The position numbers and the translations under genes are program-made. From Corinectria fuckeliana (lineage: Eukaryota > Ascomycota > Sordariomycetes > Hypocreales > Nectriaceae), in the NCBI GenBank assembly GCA_019137255.1, contig WPDH01000292.1:62001-126000 (forward strand): a stretch of DNA of 64,000 bases, in the 5' to 3' direction. The notes under the pieces are model-generated. The model had not been told where the DNA came from. It saw only the letters and a program-made list of their open reading frames with translations, and did not search any database. Below are positions 34,624-44,057 of the stretch, piece after piece (position 1 is the first letter of the stretch; each line of letters starts with the position of its first letter).

Positions 34624-35298
34624 ATGGCCTGGCTCTGGGCTTCTCCGTCTCCTGCCGAAACGGCTCCCGCGCCCGTCGACAAGGAACCAGTCCCTCTATC
34701 CTCGACTTCAACACCATCCTCATCCTCCTCGCCCTCGACCTCGTCGACGACCTCCGACCAGTCCGTCGATCCCGAGGTCCAAAAGTTCCTCGACCTCTTC
34801 AACGCCAAGCCAGAAACCCCCGGCGCGACCTCTTCCTCCTCACCACCATCCTCACAAAACCCCAACGACCAATCCTCCTCCTCCTTCTCAATACCGTCCT
34901 GGTTATCTACCCGGTCCTCGCCCTCCTCCCGCACCACAACCGAAACCCTCGTCGAAGCCCCCGTCGGCAACGCCCTCTCCGAAGACCTCCTCCCCGCCGA
35001 CATGAGTTGCCGCCAGGCCTTCGACCAGGCGTGGGCGTGCAACTCGATGGGCGGCCAGTGGAATGCCGTCTATCGCTTCGGCGAGATGCGCTCTTGCGGC
35101 GAGCACTGGGAAGACTTCTGGTTCTGTATGCGCATCAAGAGCTACGGCCCCGAGATGCGCGAGAAGGCCATCCGCGCCCATTACCGCAACAAGGAATATG
35201 CAAAGTACGGGCCTAGCAAACCGAGCAGCGAGAACGTCTGGCAGAGCCGCGATGAGAAGGTGGAACCAGGAACTGTCTTTACTGAGCCCATTGAGTAA
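34624..35298 (+). CDS. Emi1-like twin-CX9C protein (DUF3128/PANTS family)
   Basis: Intronless, 224 aa, starting at the ATG at 34624 (MAWLWASPSP). The first 110 residues are S/P/T-rich and probably disordered, with one short conserved helix (DPEVQKFLDLFNAKP). The folded core holds two CX9C pairs: C129-C139 in MSCRQAFDQAWACNS and C158-C168 in MRSCGEHWEDFWFCMRIK, followed by a basic, tyrosine-containing helix. This is the hairpin of coiled-coil-helix proteins of the DUF3128 family, which includes yeast Emi1 (early meiotic induction, mitochondrial DNA-related phenotypes). Twin CX9C proteins are usually oxidised in the mitochondrial intermembrane space; location here is inferred. Confidence 0.85.
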   Translation: MAWLWASPSPAETAPAPVDKEPVPLSSTSTPSSSSSPSTSSTTSDQSVDPEVQKFLDLFNAKPETPGATSSSSPPSSQNPNDQSSSSFSIPSWLSTRSSPSSRTTTETLVEAPVGNALSEDLLPADMSCRQAFDQAWACNSMGGQWNAVYRFGEMRSCGEHWEDFWFCMRIKSYGPEMREKAIRAHYRNKEYAKYGPSKPSSENVWQSRDEKVEPGTVFTEPIE

Positions 35299-35529
35299 TC
35301 TGGCGAATTCCTGTTATAATAAGTGCCGCCAGCTTAGGAAAATTAGATACTGTCCCCAGTGTCTCACCCTAGTTCCTTTTAATGCTAGATCTACTATGAA
35401 GGTTGCCCAATCTGTGGATCCTGCAGCTGATTGCAGCTAAATTCATCTATACGGGAAAGTATTAAAGCTATTTTCCTGTCCGATCTGTTGCCCCATATCT
35501 GATCCGTCCCCTGTTCGTCTACATTGCCC

Positions 35530-36051
35530 TTAGAATTTGCCAAAGCTCAACTTTATTAGTGGCGAAATCGGTGGCAGCACCGGCGACTCGGGCGACTCGG
35601 CGGGCGCCTTTCCTTTACCGGCTGGGGTTGTCAGCTTTGCGACCATGGTCTTCGGCTTCTTGGTTGCTGGTCCCACTGGTTGCTTGGGCGCTGCACGCTT
35701 AGACGGACCCGCCAATTTCTCCGCCAAGGATCCTCCAGTTGTAGTTACATCTGGGAGAGTCGTCTCTGGGGTTCCAGTCGCGGTTCCAGCCATAGTTCTA
35801 GTTGTCTTCACGACGCGGGCAACCTTCTTTCCCACCTCCGTTCCCACCTGCTTTACGATCTCTGGCCACAGGCTTTTGACCGCCTTGGCGTAGACACCAG
35901 TAATGACCTTGTCAAGGTCATTCGTTTTTTCTAGTTCCTTGACTTTCTGAGACGTGGCGTTGCCGTTTTCTCTGAGTTCCTGGATGGCGGTTCTGACGTC
36001 ATTGAAGGCGTTCTTGACAGCCTTGCGCATCTTGTCATTCTTGGCGCCCTG
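35530..36051 (-). CDS. In-frame continuation after the TAG codon of the acidic ORF (unknown protein)
   Basis: Read on the minus strand, the codon directly after the TAG stop at 36054-36052 continues in the same frame for 173 more codons to a stop at 35530. The first ATG in this part is at 36030. The segment starts with a helical, coiled-coil-like stretch (KAVKNAFNDVRTAIQELRENG, split as two blocks) and ends in a K/P/T-rich basic tail with KKPK, ending SPLIKLSFGKF. That tail could bind nucleic acid or act as a nuclear signal. I do not recognise a family. It may be a separate ORF, a readthrough extension, or the second half of a gene broken by one nonsense mutation. Confidence 0.4.
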   Translation of the reverse strand, partial: QGAKNDKMRKAVKNAFNDVRTAIQELRENGNATSQKVKELEKTNDLDKVITGVYAKAVKSLWPEIVKQVGTEVGKKVARVVKTTRTMAGTATGTPETTLPDVTTTGGSLAEKLAGPSKRAAPKQPVGPATKKPKTMVAKLTTPAGKGKAPAESPESPVLPPISPLIKLSFGKF

Positions 36052-36981
36052 CTAGCCGTCGGAGTCGCTCTGCTTCTCGAGTTGGTCCTGGAGACGAGCC
36101 ATCTCAGCTTTCAAGGCCTGAGCCTCATCTAAGGCGTACTTGGCGGTGGTCGCAGCATTGAAAGCGATGACTTCGACCTCCGAGGTGCTGAGTCCTCCGC
36201 TACCGTCTGATGGCTGGCTACGGATCTCCATGAGGTGGGCTTTGCCGACTGTAGCAAGACAGCCGGCTAGAGTGTCGTCAATGGCACCGTATGGGTCGAC
36301 GAACCTAGAGGCAAGGACTTGGTGGTGGGCCGGTATCATCGACAGGTAATGGGAGCCTGCGTTCTGCTCTATGTCCCATTCCCCATCGTACAAGGCAATA
36401 GCAGCGGCTTTACAGGCGCGTGTTATCTGTTGGATGAAATTCTCTGACTCCGTTGGGGAACCTTTACCGCTTTTGCCCTTGGCGGGGTGGTAATAATCAT
36501 AGATTGTCATTGCTGTGGTGTTATACAGAGCGACAAGCCCCTTGTCTGCGCCGGTTGCGTTCTGCTCCTCGTCAAATTCTAGGCCATGAAACCCAAATTC
36601 AAATCGTAGTGAGGTCATAGCGTTTTCGAACGTCCATTCTTTTGGGCCGGATAAGGGTTTGTTTCCGAATCGTTCGTTCCCATAGCTGCTGTCTCCATCG
36701 TTGTTGGATCCTTCTTCGTCCTCATTGGAATCGACTGTTTCGTCCTCACTAGATGTATTAACACCCTGTTCTGCATCCTGATCTGTATCGTCCTCGTCGC
36801 TGAGTTCGCTAACTCTGTTGTGAAGCTTGCTAGCTTGATTGTTGAGCCCGTCGGTGTCGTCAGCATCATAGTCCTCCTCGGCGATGTCCGAGGGTGTCTC
36901 GAGGTTCTGAATGTCGAAGCTAAATATGTTCCCAAGATTGGCCAAGTCATTTTCAGCCATAGCGGTGTCCTTGTCGGCCAT
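36052..36981 (-). CDS. Acidic hypothetical protein, ends at an in-frame TAG (unknown family)
   Basis: ATG at 36981, 309 aa, no intron visible. Residues 1-105 are strongly acidic with D/E/S/N runs (DEDDTDQDAEQG, DSNEDEEGSNNDGDSS). Residues about 110-270 look globular: EWTFENAMTSLRFEFGFHGLEF, LVALYNTTAMTIYDYYHPAKG, NFIQQITRACKAAAIALYDGE and HYLSMIPAHHQVLASRFVDPYG. The end is a coiled coil (AQALKAEMARLQDQLEKQSDSDG). I do not recognise any family; no zinc knuckle, protease, transposase or polymerase motif is seen. The stop is TAG followed by CAG in the same open frame. Codon use is less GC-biased than in the neighbouring genes, suggesting a lineage-specific or acquired gene. Confidence 0.5.
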   Translation of the reverse strand: MADKDTAMAENDLANLGNIFSFDIQNLETPSDIAEEDYDADDTDGLNNQASKLHNRVSELSDEDDTDQDAEQGVNTSSEDETVDSNEDEEGSNNDGDSSYGNERFGNKPLSGPKEWTFENAMTSLRFEFGFHGLEFDEEQNATGADKGLVALYNTTAMTIYDYYHPAKGKSGKGSPTESENFIQQITRACKAAAIALYDGEWDIEQNAGSHYLSMIPAHHQVLASRFVDPYGAIDDTLAGCLATVGKAHLMEIRSQPSDGSGGLSTSEVEVIAFNAATTAKYALDEAQALKAEMARLQDQLEKQSDSDG

Positions 36982-37355
36982 GTTGGCGCTATCTCCAGTT
37001 GGTTATGCGGCGGTTGCTAGGTCAGACTTCTCACACCTCTTGAGGGCTATCATCCAGCGGTTGCCAGAGAGTTCGGTAGCAACGCGATCGATTTCAACTT
37101 TTAGGACTTTGAAATTAAGCCGCGCCTTTCTGCTAGACCGAAATACTCTGTCGGAGGCATTGTCGTCTGCCTCCTCCTGTAAGACTTGATAGAGGATTAT
37201 AGTCCCTTGCTTGTACTGTGGACCCTTCGTAGGGGGACTGTATTAAGCTAACCCGATGCGGACCATCTGCAGCTAGCTTGTGTGAGCCCGCTTTAAGGTA
37301 CACTAGTCACCACTAGATTTACTAGGTAGCAGAAGTCACTTCCAGCAACTAACCT
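36982..37355. other. AT-richer spacer upstream of the acidic ORF
   Basis: This spacer is rich in TA dinucleotides (CTAG and TTAA motifs). No gene was recognised. No clear terminal repeats bracketing the 35.3-38.2 kb island were found by eye. Confidence 0.35.
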
Positions 37356-38012
37356 CTAGTTCAGCGCCCAAGGTTTTTCCGGCCGGGCTAATATTCTTCC
37401 GGAACAGGCCACCTTCAGCCAGTAATTCTCTTTAACGTTCGAAAACCCGGGATAATAAATCTTGCTCAAAATCAAACTCAGCCGGGGATCGCGGCCCACA
37501 GCTAAGTTCATGCACAACATCTTCCGAACGATTTCCTGGAAGGCACTGCAACAGCTCCTCCAGCGTAAACACATCTTATACTCAGGCCCCATTACCGCAC
37601 CCGTAACTAAAATATCTGCCACCTGTAGATCTCGGCCATGTTCCACTCCACGGCAACCGCGAGATTGGGGTTTGGGGACGAGGTTCTCTCTCGCACCGTG
37701 ACGTGCCCCAGCTTGACCTCGTTGAGACGCAGGGCCTAGATAAGCGCCAGCTCGTCCCGCTCGCTTGAACCATGGCCACTCGAAATAACCCTGAACGCAA
37801 TCAGAATGCCCATTTCCTGCGGCATGATGAAGCGCCGTCCAAACTAGATCATCACAGAGGTTCGCGAGAGTGAGGACGACTCGGATGTTGAAGCACTGGG
37901 CTTCCATCGACGCCTTTGCCAACGCGCTCCGAGGGCCTGATGCGGGATGCTGGGAACGTGTTGTAGAAAGGCATCGCAGTCTGGGTGCATCTTTATTGAG
38001 GTTGTAGCTCAT
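37356..38012 (-). pseudogene. Gene remnant with an ankyrin-repeat-like segment
   Basis: A 218-codon open frame on the minus strand contains DDLVWTALHHAAGNGHSDCV, a good match to the ankyrin helix-turn-helix consensus (WTALHHAA-GH). No further repeats follow. The remainder (for example VEHGRDLQVADILVTG and LAVGRDPRLSLILSKIYYPGFSNV) has no recognised domain, and another frame of the same strand reads protein-like across 37640-37760 but contains a stop. This pattern fits a decayed or truncated coding region rather than an active gene. A short real gene with unrecognised introns is the alternative. Confidence 0.4.
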
Positions 38013-38241
38013 CGCTAGGCCTATGTGCTTACAAGACTTTGGGACACGGTACTCGTTTTCCCTCTACTCTACGGCGACGTTGAGACGTGCTTGGAACAGT
38101 CACACGGTGTGCCAAGTAAGCAATCTTACGAGACATGAAGATATTTCAAACGCGAGCATGCCCTCGTCCTCCAGACCGGTCAATCCATCTTCTTCGCTCC
38201 CCAGGCAAGCCTGGATAAACAATGAAAATATGAGCCCATGT

Positions 38242-38429
38242 AGTTCGCGTCGCCTGGAGGCAGTGTAATACCAGGGACACAGTGGGCGGAATCATGTGCA
38301 AGCACAGAGGAAGCCGCCCGAGTTGCAAAAATAGGAATAATCAATAAATGTCTCCTTAGAGACGTTTCAGAGATTAAACTGAAAAGAACAGATACTACAC
38401 TTGATCTAAGCCAAAAGGCAAAGAGAGCT
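38242..38429 (-). ncRNA. U2 spliceosomal snRNA
   Basis: The minus strand carries the universally conserved U2 5' domain: TTTGCCTTTTGGCTTAGATC, then AAGTGTAGTATCTGTTCT, with the branch-site-pairing GTAGTA at 38398-38393. Stem-loop IIa follows as TTTCAGTTTAATCTCTGAAA. An Sm-like site TATTTTTGC lies at about 38332-38324. Near the 3' end the stem-loop IV sequence CCTGGTATTACACTGCCTCC with closing AGG matches the U2B''/A' binding hairpin. The ends are approximate (about 188 nt, the size of vertebrate U2). A TATAAAA box lies about 45 nt upstream on the same strand. U2 pairs with intron branch points in the nucleus. Confidence 0.95.
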
Positions 38430-38751
38430 AAGGAGAAAGGAAAGAAGTCTGAAGGGCGGCGGGAGAGCGAGAATTTTATAGGGGAATTCCAAGGCGGTGA
38501 GCCGGGCAGTATGTTAAGGCAGTAAGGCAGCGAAACAGTAAGGCGGCAAGTAAGGCGGTAAGTTGTCGAAATCACCAGCCCCTTCAGCCTCACCGCGGCG
38601 ATCCACATTGGTCTGCGTCAATCTCACCGTCAAATTCCTGGATACTTCATGAGGCTGGTGCATATATTCATGAAGGGCTTCTAAAGCTCGTATTCCTGTA
38701 ACAACACATTTAGTAGACTTGTTGCATTTGCAATATCAACACCAGGCTTTT
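38430..38751. other. U2-Dbr1 spacer with degenerate TAAGGC(A/G)G repeats
   Basis: Between the U2 snRNA and the Dbr1 stop codon. At about 38513-38565 the plus strand has several imperfect copies of a TAAGGCAGTAAGGC-type unit. The spacer probably holds the U2 promoter and the Dbr1 3' UTR. Confidence 0.5.
38474..38480 (-). promoter_or_regulatory. TATA box of the U2 snRNA gene
   Basis: TATAAAA on the minus strand, about 45 nt upstream of the estimated U2 5' end. It is the only such motif in the 320-bp spacer between U2 and Dbr1. Confidence 0.55.
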
Positions 38752-40496
38752 TCATTGCCATCTGCCTCTGTTCCCTCTTCCTCTCCCTCTTCCCCTGCCT
38801 CTCCCTCCACGACCACCGCCGCGACCTCCTCTGCCGCGTCCAAAGCCTCTCCCTCCACCAAAGCTGCCTCTTTCTGATGCCGGCGGTCCTTGTGCTCTCC
38901 TCTCCTGCCTCTCCTCCACACTCGAATCCCATATGTTCTCAATACCGAGAAGTTCGCAGAACGCCGCTGTTTGGGGATTGGTGTACTCTTCTGGCTGCTC
39001 TTCGATAATCTCCGGAGTTTCCAAGATGTATTCCGGAGCCGTGACCTGGAAGTTTTCTGGAACATCTAGCTTGTTCGTCTTTACCAGATTCTCCTCAACC
39101 CATGCTCTCTCTGCTTTAATTAGAGGGATATAGTGCTCCTCGCCTAGGTCGGGTGGGGTTTGCGCTGTTCGATCGCCGACAACAAGGGACGCGTGGAAAG
39201 CTCGAGTAATTGCTAGCCACTCTGGGTCGTACTGTAGCAGGTAGCGCGGCTTGCTCTCATTAGGGGGGAACTCGGCGCTCATCTCAGGCTTCAGCGGTTG
39301 GATCTCGCAGAGCTGGAGGAAGTGCCGCCCTGGAAGGCACTTGTCGAGGGCCAAAAAGCGGACTTCCTTGTTGGTGATTGTAGGCGGCACTGGTTGACCA
39401 GGCGTGCGCTTTGCTTGCGGTCTGGCGAACGAAGCAGGGAGCTGTGCCCTCAGCTCCTCCGAAACTTCGCTCACCTCTTCGCTCACCTGCTCTGTCTTCT
39501 TCGTCTCTGGCGCCTCTGGTTTTGTCTCCTCTGACTCGTCATCGTCCATGTCGAGATCAATCTCGTCTGGGTTGCTCTCCTTGACAGCAGGAGCCCCAGC
39601 TGCAGCTTGAACTGTATGCGCTTCGACGTGAGCCAACTGGTCATCGGCATACGTCTTGAGGGCTGCAAACTTGACGTGCAAATGGGCCGAAAACCAGTAC
39701 GGCGGCCTCAGCCTGTCCATGACGTACTCTGCTGCGACACTCCCCAGCGTCCCCTCCTTGGACTCCTGCCGAAAATCCGGCTTCTTCCTGAACAGCCATT
39801 CCTGGTCGCCGTGCTTCTCAATGGCACGCGGCCAGTCGTGGCTCATGCCCACATCGACCTGCGTCTGGACGAGGAGCAGCTTGCGGACATCGTATTCCCG
39901 GACGTGGTACCAGGACTTGACGTCGTCCGCATTGAAGGGAAGACGCTCGTGGTGTGGCTTGCGGTAATCGAAGCCCTTCCAAATGCCAGACAAGCCAGCG
40001 ATGCGGAGAGGTCCCAGACGAAGGATGTTGGCGGCGCCGAGATAGTAGATGTTCGGTGCGACCCAGCCGCCGTAGTAGAGCTCCCACAAATGAGAGCTCG
40101 CTTCGTGATTGCCCGCAATGAAGATGGTCAGGCAGGGAGCCTTTCGCTCTCCCGAGTAGTACTGTGGAAAGTCGCCCAGGTGGCGATACTTGACGGGACA
40201 GGACATGATGCTCAAGTCAGCGGCATTTCGGCAGGACTAGATGCGGTTGTAAGCATGGGAGCAAATGTGGACGGTAGATGGTCTGTGAACCTGAAAATCG
40301 CCGCCTATAATGAGAACGTCGACGCCATCCCAGCCGCGGTGTTTACACGACTCGGCAACGGAGGCGTAGATGGCGTTGAGCGTGCCATGGCCCTGCAGAA
40401 GCGGTCAGTACTCTGAGGGTCGACTAGACGGGCGGAACTTACGCAGCCTTCAACGGCGACACGGACACCCTGCGTTTCGAACGTATTGGCGGCCAT
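38752..40496 (-). CDS. dbr1: Lariat debranching enzyme Dbr1
   Basis: Three exons on the minus strand (40496-40443, 40392-40291, 40236-38752) give 546 aa. The metallophosphoesterase motifs are VRVAVEGCGHGTLNAIY (restored by the first splice), DVLIIGGDFQSCRNAADL (restored by the second), TIFIAGNHEASSHLWELYYGG, GMSHDWP and WFSAHLHVKFAA. GNHE, SHDWP and HLHV are the metal-binding signatures. The DBR1 C-terminal domain follows, with FLALDKCLPGRHFLQ. The enzyme opens the 2'-5' branch of excised intron lariats in the nucleus. The last 35 residues are an RGG-rich tail (GRGRGGRGGGRGGRGRG), not part of the catalytic fold and likely RNA-binding. The gene lies directly upstream of the U2 snRNA gene on the same strand. 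Confidence 0.96.
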
Positions 40497-41438
40497 TGCT
40501 GGTTGCTGGTTCGTGGTGTAGTCGGAAGATCGAACGTGTTTCTTGGCGCCTTGGAAAGAAGGCTCTAGTTATTTACTGGTTTCTCTGGTCACGACGAAAT
40601 AATTTAGCTTTACCAATCATCTCAACACAGCATAAACACCAGCAAGTGGAAATTACAGGAGCAAGTGAAGTTGCGATATTGAGCGATATGTAGAACTGTT
40701 TTAATATTTCTCGTTTTAAAATATTTCAACTGGTGTCTGCCACGGGCGCAAGGCATAAGAAACGCCCAACTTGAAGATCAACGCGGTCAGCACAATCAAT
40801 ATGAGGAACATCGGTCATACCATTCATCTATATTGCAGTTTAGAGTGCTAAAGTCTATGTACTGATTGAAATAGTTCATTCTACAACCTCAAGATACGGC
40901 TGATAGTATATATCCCTCAGAAAAAAGCGAAATCTCAATGCTTCAACTGAGTCACGCAGAGTGAGAGGGAGGCATGAATCTTCCAAGTCTAATAGACGTT
41001 CGACCCACGGAGGAGTAGAGGGGAAGAACGCATATGCTGAAATGGTGTGCATCAAAGCAAAACAATACCGAGCAAAGTCCAGCAGCTCATCAGGCCTCAC
41101 GTATAGACGTCGCAAGTCTCGAATCGGTCTAGAGTTGGCGCCATACGCCTTGGCCGCGCCCAAGGTAGGTCAGGTAACGATTATCATTATTCGTGTGAAC
41201 GGCGGCAATCGTCCATCGATCGCTTGCCACCTCTAGCCAGGGAGACGGAGGTCGAAATCAACCTCGAAAAAAGCATGGCCTTACCGTTCCAACTCCATTA
41301 CTCCAAAGGTCACTGCGCGTTCCAACGCAAGTGCAGGTGTTGGCAAGGTAGTGAGAATAGCAGATGCGCATATACATCAGAACCAAATGGCCTGGTCACG
41401 TCATTTCATGCTCATGTTCGCTCTGGCCGAAATTAGTA
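40497..41438. other. Intergenic region upstream of Dbr1, mostly without genes
   Basis: AT-rich at about 40600-40860. It contains one doubtful minus-strand frame (40876-41163), listed separately. The remainder is promoter DNA of Dbr1 and the 3' flank of the elongin C gene. Confidence 0.35.
40876..41163 (-). CDS. Doubtful small ORF, possible gene fragment
   Basis: A 95-codon frame without an ATG start reads protein-like (VRPDELLDFARYCFALMHTI, YAFFPSTPPWVERLLDLED, FFLRDIYYQPYLEVVE). I do not recognise it. No convincing upstream exon was found, and a stop lies just 5' of it. It could be the last exon of an unrecognised gene, a fragment or chance. Confidence 0.2.
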   Translation of the reverse strand: MGAAKAYGANSRPIRDLRRLYVRPDELLDFARYCFALMHTISAYAFFPSTPPWVERLLDLEDSCLPLTLRDSVEALRFRFFLRDIYYQPYLEVVE

Positions 41439-42266
41439 TCAATGCATCCGGCCCAGGAAGCGTGGTCGGGGTGCGTACTGGTCCAGGCCCAGGTAATCTG
41501 CTGCAGCCAACAGCTCGAGGCAGAGCTCGACGGGGATGTCCATATCGGGAACGTCCTCGCTGTTTTGGTATCGATACCAGTAGTGGAAGTACTCGACTAC
41601 TTTGTCCAGGACCATGGCGCTGTTTAGTGACCAGCAATCAGCCTCTCGCTCTTTTTCAGATGAAAAATCTGCAGCACCGAGAGTGGCAGGCGTAATGAGT
41701 GTGAAGTTGCGGTCAGGTCAAGTGTAGTGGGCAATCAGCCAGAACCGGCTGAGACAAGGCCAGCGGTTCTGTCAAGAGAGAAAGCATCCAAGGTCTTTTC
41801 ATCAATCCACGGGGCGGGGCGAAGCCGAGTCCGTAGAACCCGGGGGGGAGGTGAAGGGAAATCAAACGGACAACCAGTGGGCAGCACATGGGTGGCAATG
41901 ACCTACCTCATCTCCTGGAAGACACAGCGGGCGTCCTTGGCCTCGGCAAACTGGCCTGTAGATTGTGTGAGCTGCGTGGGCTCCATCTCTCCGGTCCAGG
42001 CTTTGGCCACATAGCCACTGCTGTTACTGCTATACCTGCTGTTGCGGCGTTCTCCTACGCGACGGAGCGAGCGAGCGTAGCATGGCAAAGTATAGCGTGG
42101 GACAGCGAGCGGCTCACTTGTGTGGGAATTGCGTTCACGTACTCCTCACGTCGAGCATGCCCTTGATGATGGGGCTGACCATGGCGGCCTCTCTGAGCAC
42201 GACAAACTCGAAGCCGTCGGCGGAAACGAGGGTGATGTACTTGCTGGGGGTCTGGACATCCATCAT
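41439..42266 (-). CDS. elc1: Elongin C (Elc1), BTB/POZ-Skp1-fold protein
   Basis: Three exons on the minus strand (42266-42143, 41955-41907, 41619-41439) total 354 nt, 117 aa. Introns are 187 and 287 nt with GTACGT and GTAGGT donors. The spliced product runs YITLVSADGFEFVVLREAAM, VSPIIKGMLDVRS, QFAEAKDARCVFQEM, AMVLDKVVEYFHYWYRYQNSE and DVPDMDIPVELCLELLAAADYLGL. This is elongin C throughout, including the terminal ELLxAADYL helix. Elongin C is an adaptor in cullin ubiquitin ligases and, in yeast, in an Ela1-Elc1 ligase acting on RNA polymerase II. The last 12 residues (DQYAPRPRFLGRMH region) extend past the usual family end, so a different 3' exon end is possible. A second in-frame ATG follows the first directly. 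Confidence 0.92.
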
Positions 42267-43020
42267 CTTGGTCTGTCTCGTTGTGTGTGTGCGGGCGGGT
42301 GCTGTTGATTCCCCTCGGCTGTGGGAGATGTTGGTGTGTATGAGTGAGCGAGTGAGAGAGAGGTGCATTAATTAATAAGGAGGACTCCGGCGAGTGAAAT
42401 TTTCTCGTGCCATGGTGCACGGGCCGCCATCTCCAATTTTCCGACTCCTTAGTACCTCAACTCAACTTTTGGCGCCTTGGGGCCTTGGGGCCGAACAGCT
42501 TGGAAGCGAAGCCTGCTTTTGGGCCACTTCCTGCGGTTGCCACGCCAACTGGTCATCTGCCGGTAACTGGGTGCAACAGTGCGACGCAAAAGAACAAGGG
42601 ACCGAGTGAGCAACAAGTCAGGGCCACTTGATACTCGGCCTTTCGTCAAGTTTAGGCGCTGTTCCAACTTGCGACAGACATCATTTTTTCCCGCTCCCAC
42701 TCCCATCCCGCCTTTCTGTTCTTCGTCTCCCATATCTCTCTCAAGTACGTTTACACGACCACGTTTTTCTGCCCCGCACGAACAACAACACTGCGCAACG
42801 CATCGCCCCAACGGCCACCGCTTCCGCCTCGCCATCCATTGTTGTTCGCAACCCGCACCCAGCATACTTGCGTTCCGTGCCCTCTGTCTGTCGCCCATCC
42901 ACGTTGATCCGCGACCCGCCTCCTCATCTCCAGCACACGGCCGCCGCATTCTTGGGTGAGATTACCGCCTGAGACATCCACGCTCGCTCGCGCTCTGCAG
43001 ACGACGCCCTGCACCCAAGC
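42267..43020. promoter_or_regulatory. Divergent intergenic region, elongin C / Rho4
   Basis: This 754-bp region between divergent start codons has a pyrimidine-rich stretch from about 42690 to 43020 as the likely Rho4 leader. No other coding sequence is seen. Confidence 0.4.
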
Positions 43021-43381
43021 ATGGCATCATCGTACCAGTACAACAACTCATACTACGACTCCACGGAACAGTCTCGGCGCCAGCAACGCACCCGCTCCAG
43101 CGAGGGCACCGTCAGCACCACCATGAGCTCGTCGACGGGCCGCGAGTCGGCAGGCACCCATGTGACGGAGGCGCCCACTTACTCCAAGAAGATTGTCGTC
43201 GTCGGCGATGGCGGCTGCGGCAAGACGTGCCTTCTGATCAGTTACAGCCAAGGATACTTCCCCGAGGTGAGTGGCATGGCGTGACTTGGCATGGACAAGG
43301 ACATGGATAAGGACATGGACACAGACGGACGATTGTTCTCACCGCGTCTAGATCTGTGTCTGTGTCTATCGACGACGCCGT

Positions 43382-43413
<32 letters not shown>

Positions 43414-44057
43414 CTAACCATCCATGATCAGAAATACGTCCCAACCGTCTTCGAAAACTACATCACCTACCCTACCCATCCGCCCACCGGTAAGACTGTG
43501 GAGCTCGCATTGTGGGATACCGCCGGCCAAGAAGAATATGACCGTCTCCGTCCGCTGTCGTACCCTGAGACCGACCTCATCTTTGTCTGCTTCGCCATTG
43601 ACTGTCCCAACTCGCTAGACAATGTGCTAGACAAGGTAAGCAATCCCACAACCCGTCTCTCGCCGCCTCCGTGATACTGACTGACGTTTGATAGTGGTAT
43701 CCCGAAGTTCTCCACTTCTGCCCCTACACCCCTCTCGTCCTCGTCGGCCTCAAGTCGGATCTCCGCTACAAGAGAACCTGCATCGACATGCTCAAGACAC
43801 AAGGCCTCACTCCCGTCACCACTGACCAGGGCATGGCCGTGGCCAAGAAGATGGGCGCGCAATACATGGAGTGCAGCAGCAAGGAGATGACTGGCGTCGA
43901 CGAGATCTTCGAGCGAGCCATCCTCACTGTCGTTGCTAACGACCGAAAAACTCTCGAGGCCTCGGCAGCTGGTTCTGGCTCAGGTCGCGAGGGGAGATCA
44001 TCTCTGCCTGGCGTAGGAGTTATTAAGAGGAAGAAGAGAAAGTGTGCGTTCCTATGA
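43021..44057 (+). CDS. rho4: Rho-family GTPase Rho4
   Basis: Three exons (43021-43266, 43432-43635, 43695-44057) encode 270 aa. A serine/glutamine-rich N-terminal extension of about 55 residues, typical of Rho4, precedes the GTPase fold. The motifs are the P-loop GDGGCGKT (62-69), effector region YVPTVFENY, WDTAGQEEYDRLRPLSYP, the GLKSDLR nucleotide-base motif (TKxD variant with LKSD) and ECSSKE. The protein ends in a polybasic KRKKRKCAFL, whose CAFL CAAX box predicts geranylgeranylation. Rho4 in fungi acts at septa through formins and glucanase secretion. Intron 1 (165 nt) contains an (AAC)n repeat just 5' of its acceptor; intron 2 is 59 nt. Confidence 0.96.
43383..43413 (+). repeat. (AAC)n microsatellite inside Rho4 intron 1
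   Basis: About ten AAC units lie in the intron immediately before the CTAAC branch motif and the acceptor at 43431. The repeat could shift branch-point spacing if it varies in length. Confidence 0.9.

Noticed and set aside
35345..37240. Possible inverted terminal repeats (TACTGTCCCC near 35349 and GGGGACTGTA near 37226)
   Set aside because: The match is only about 9 of 10 bases without extension and without target-site duplications, so a transposon boundary cannot be claimed.
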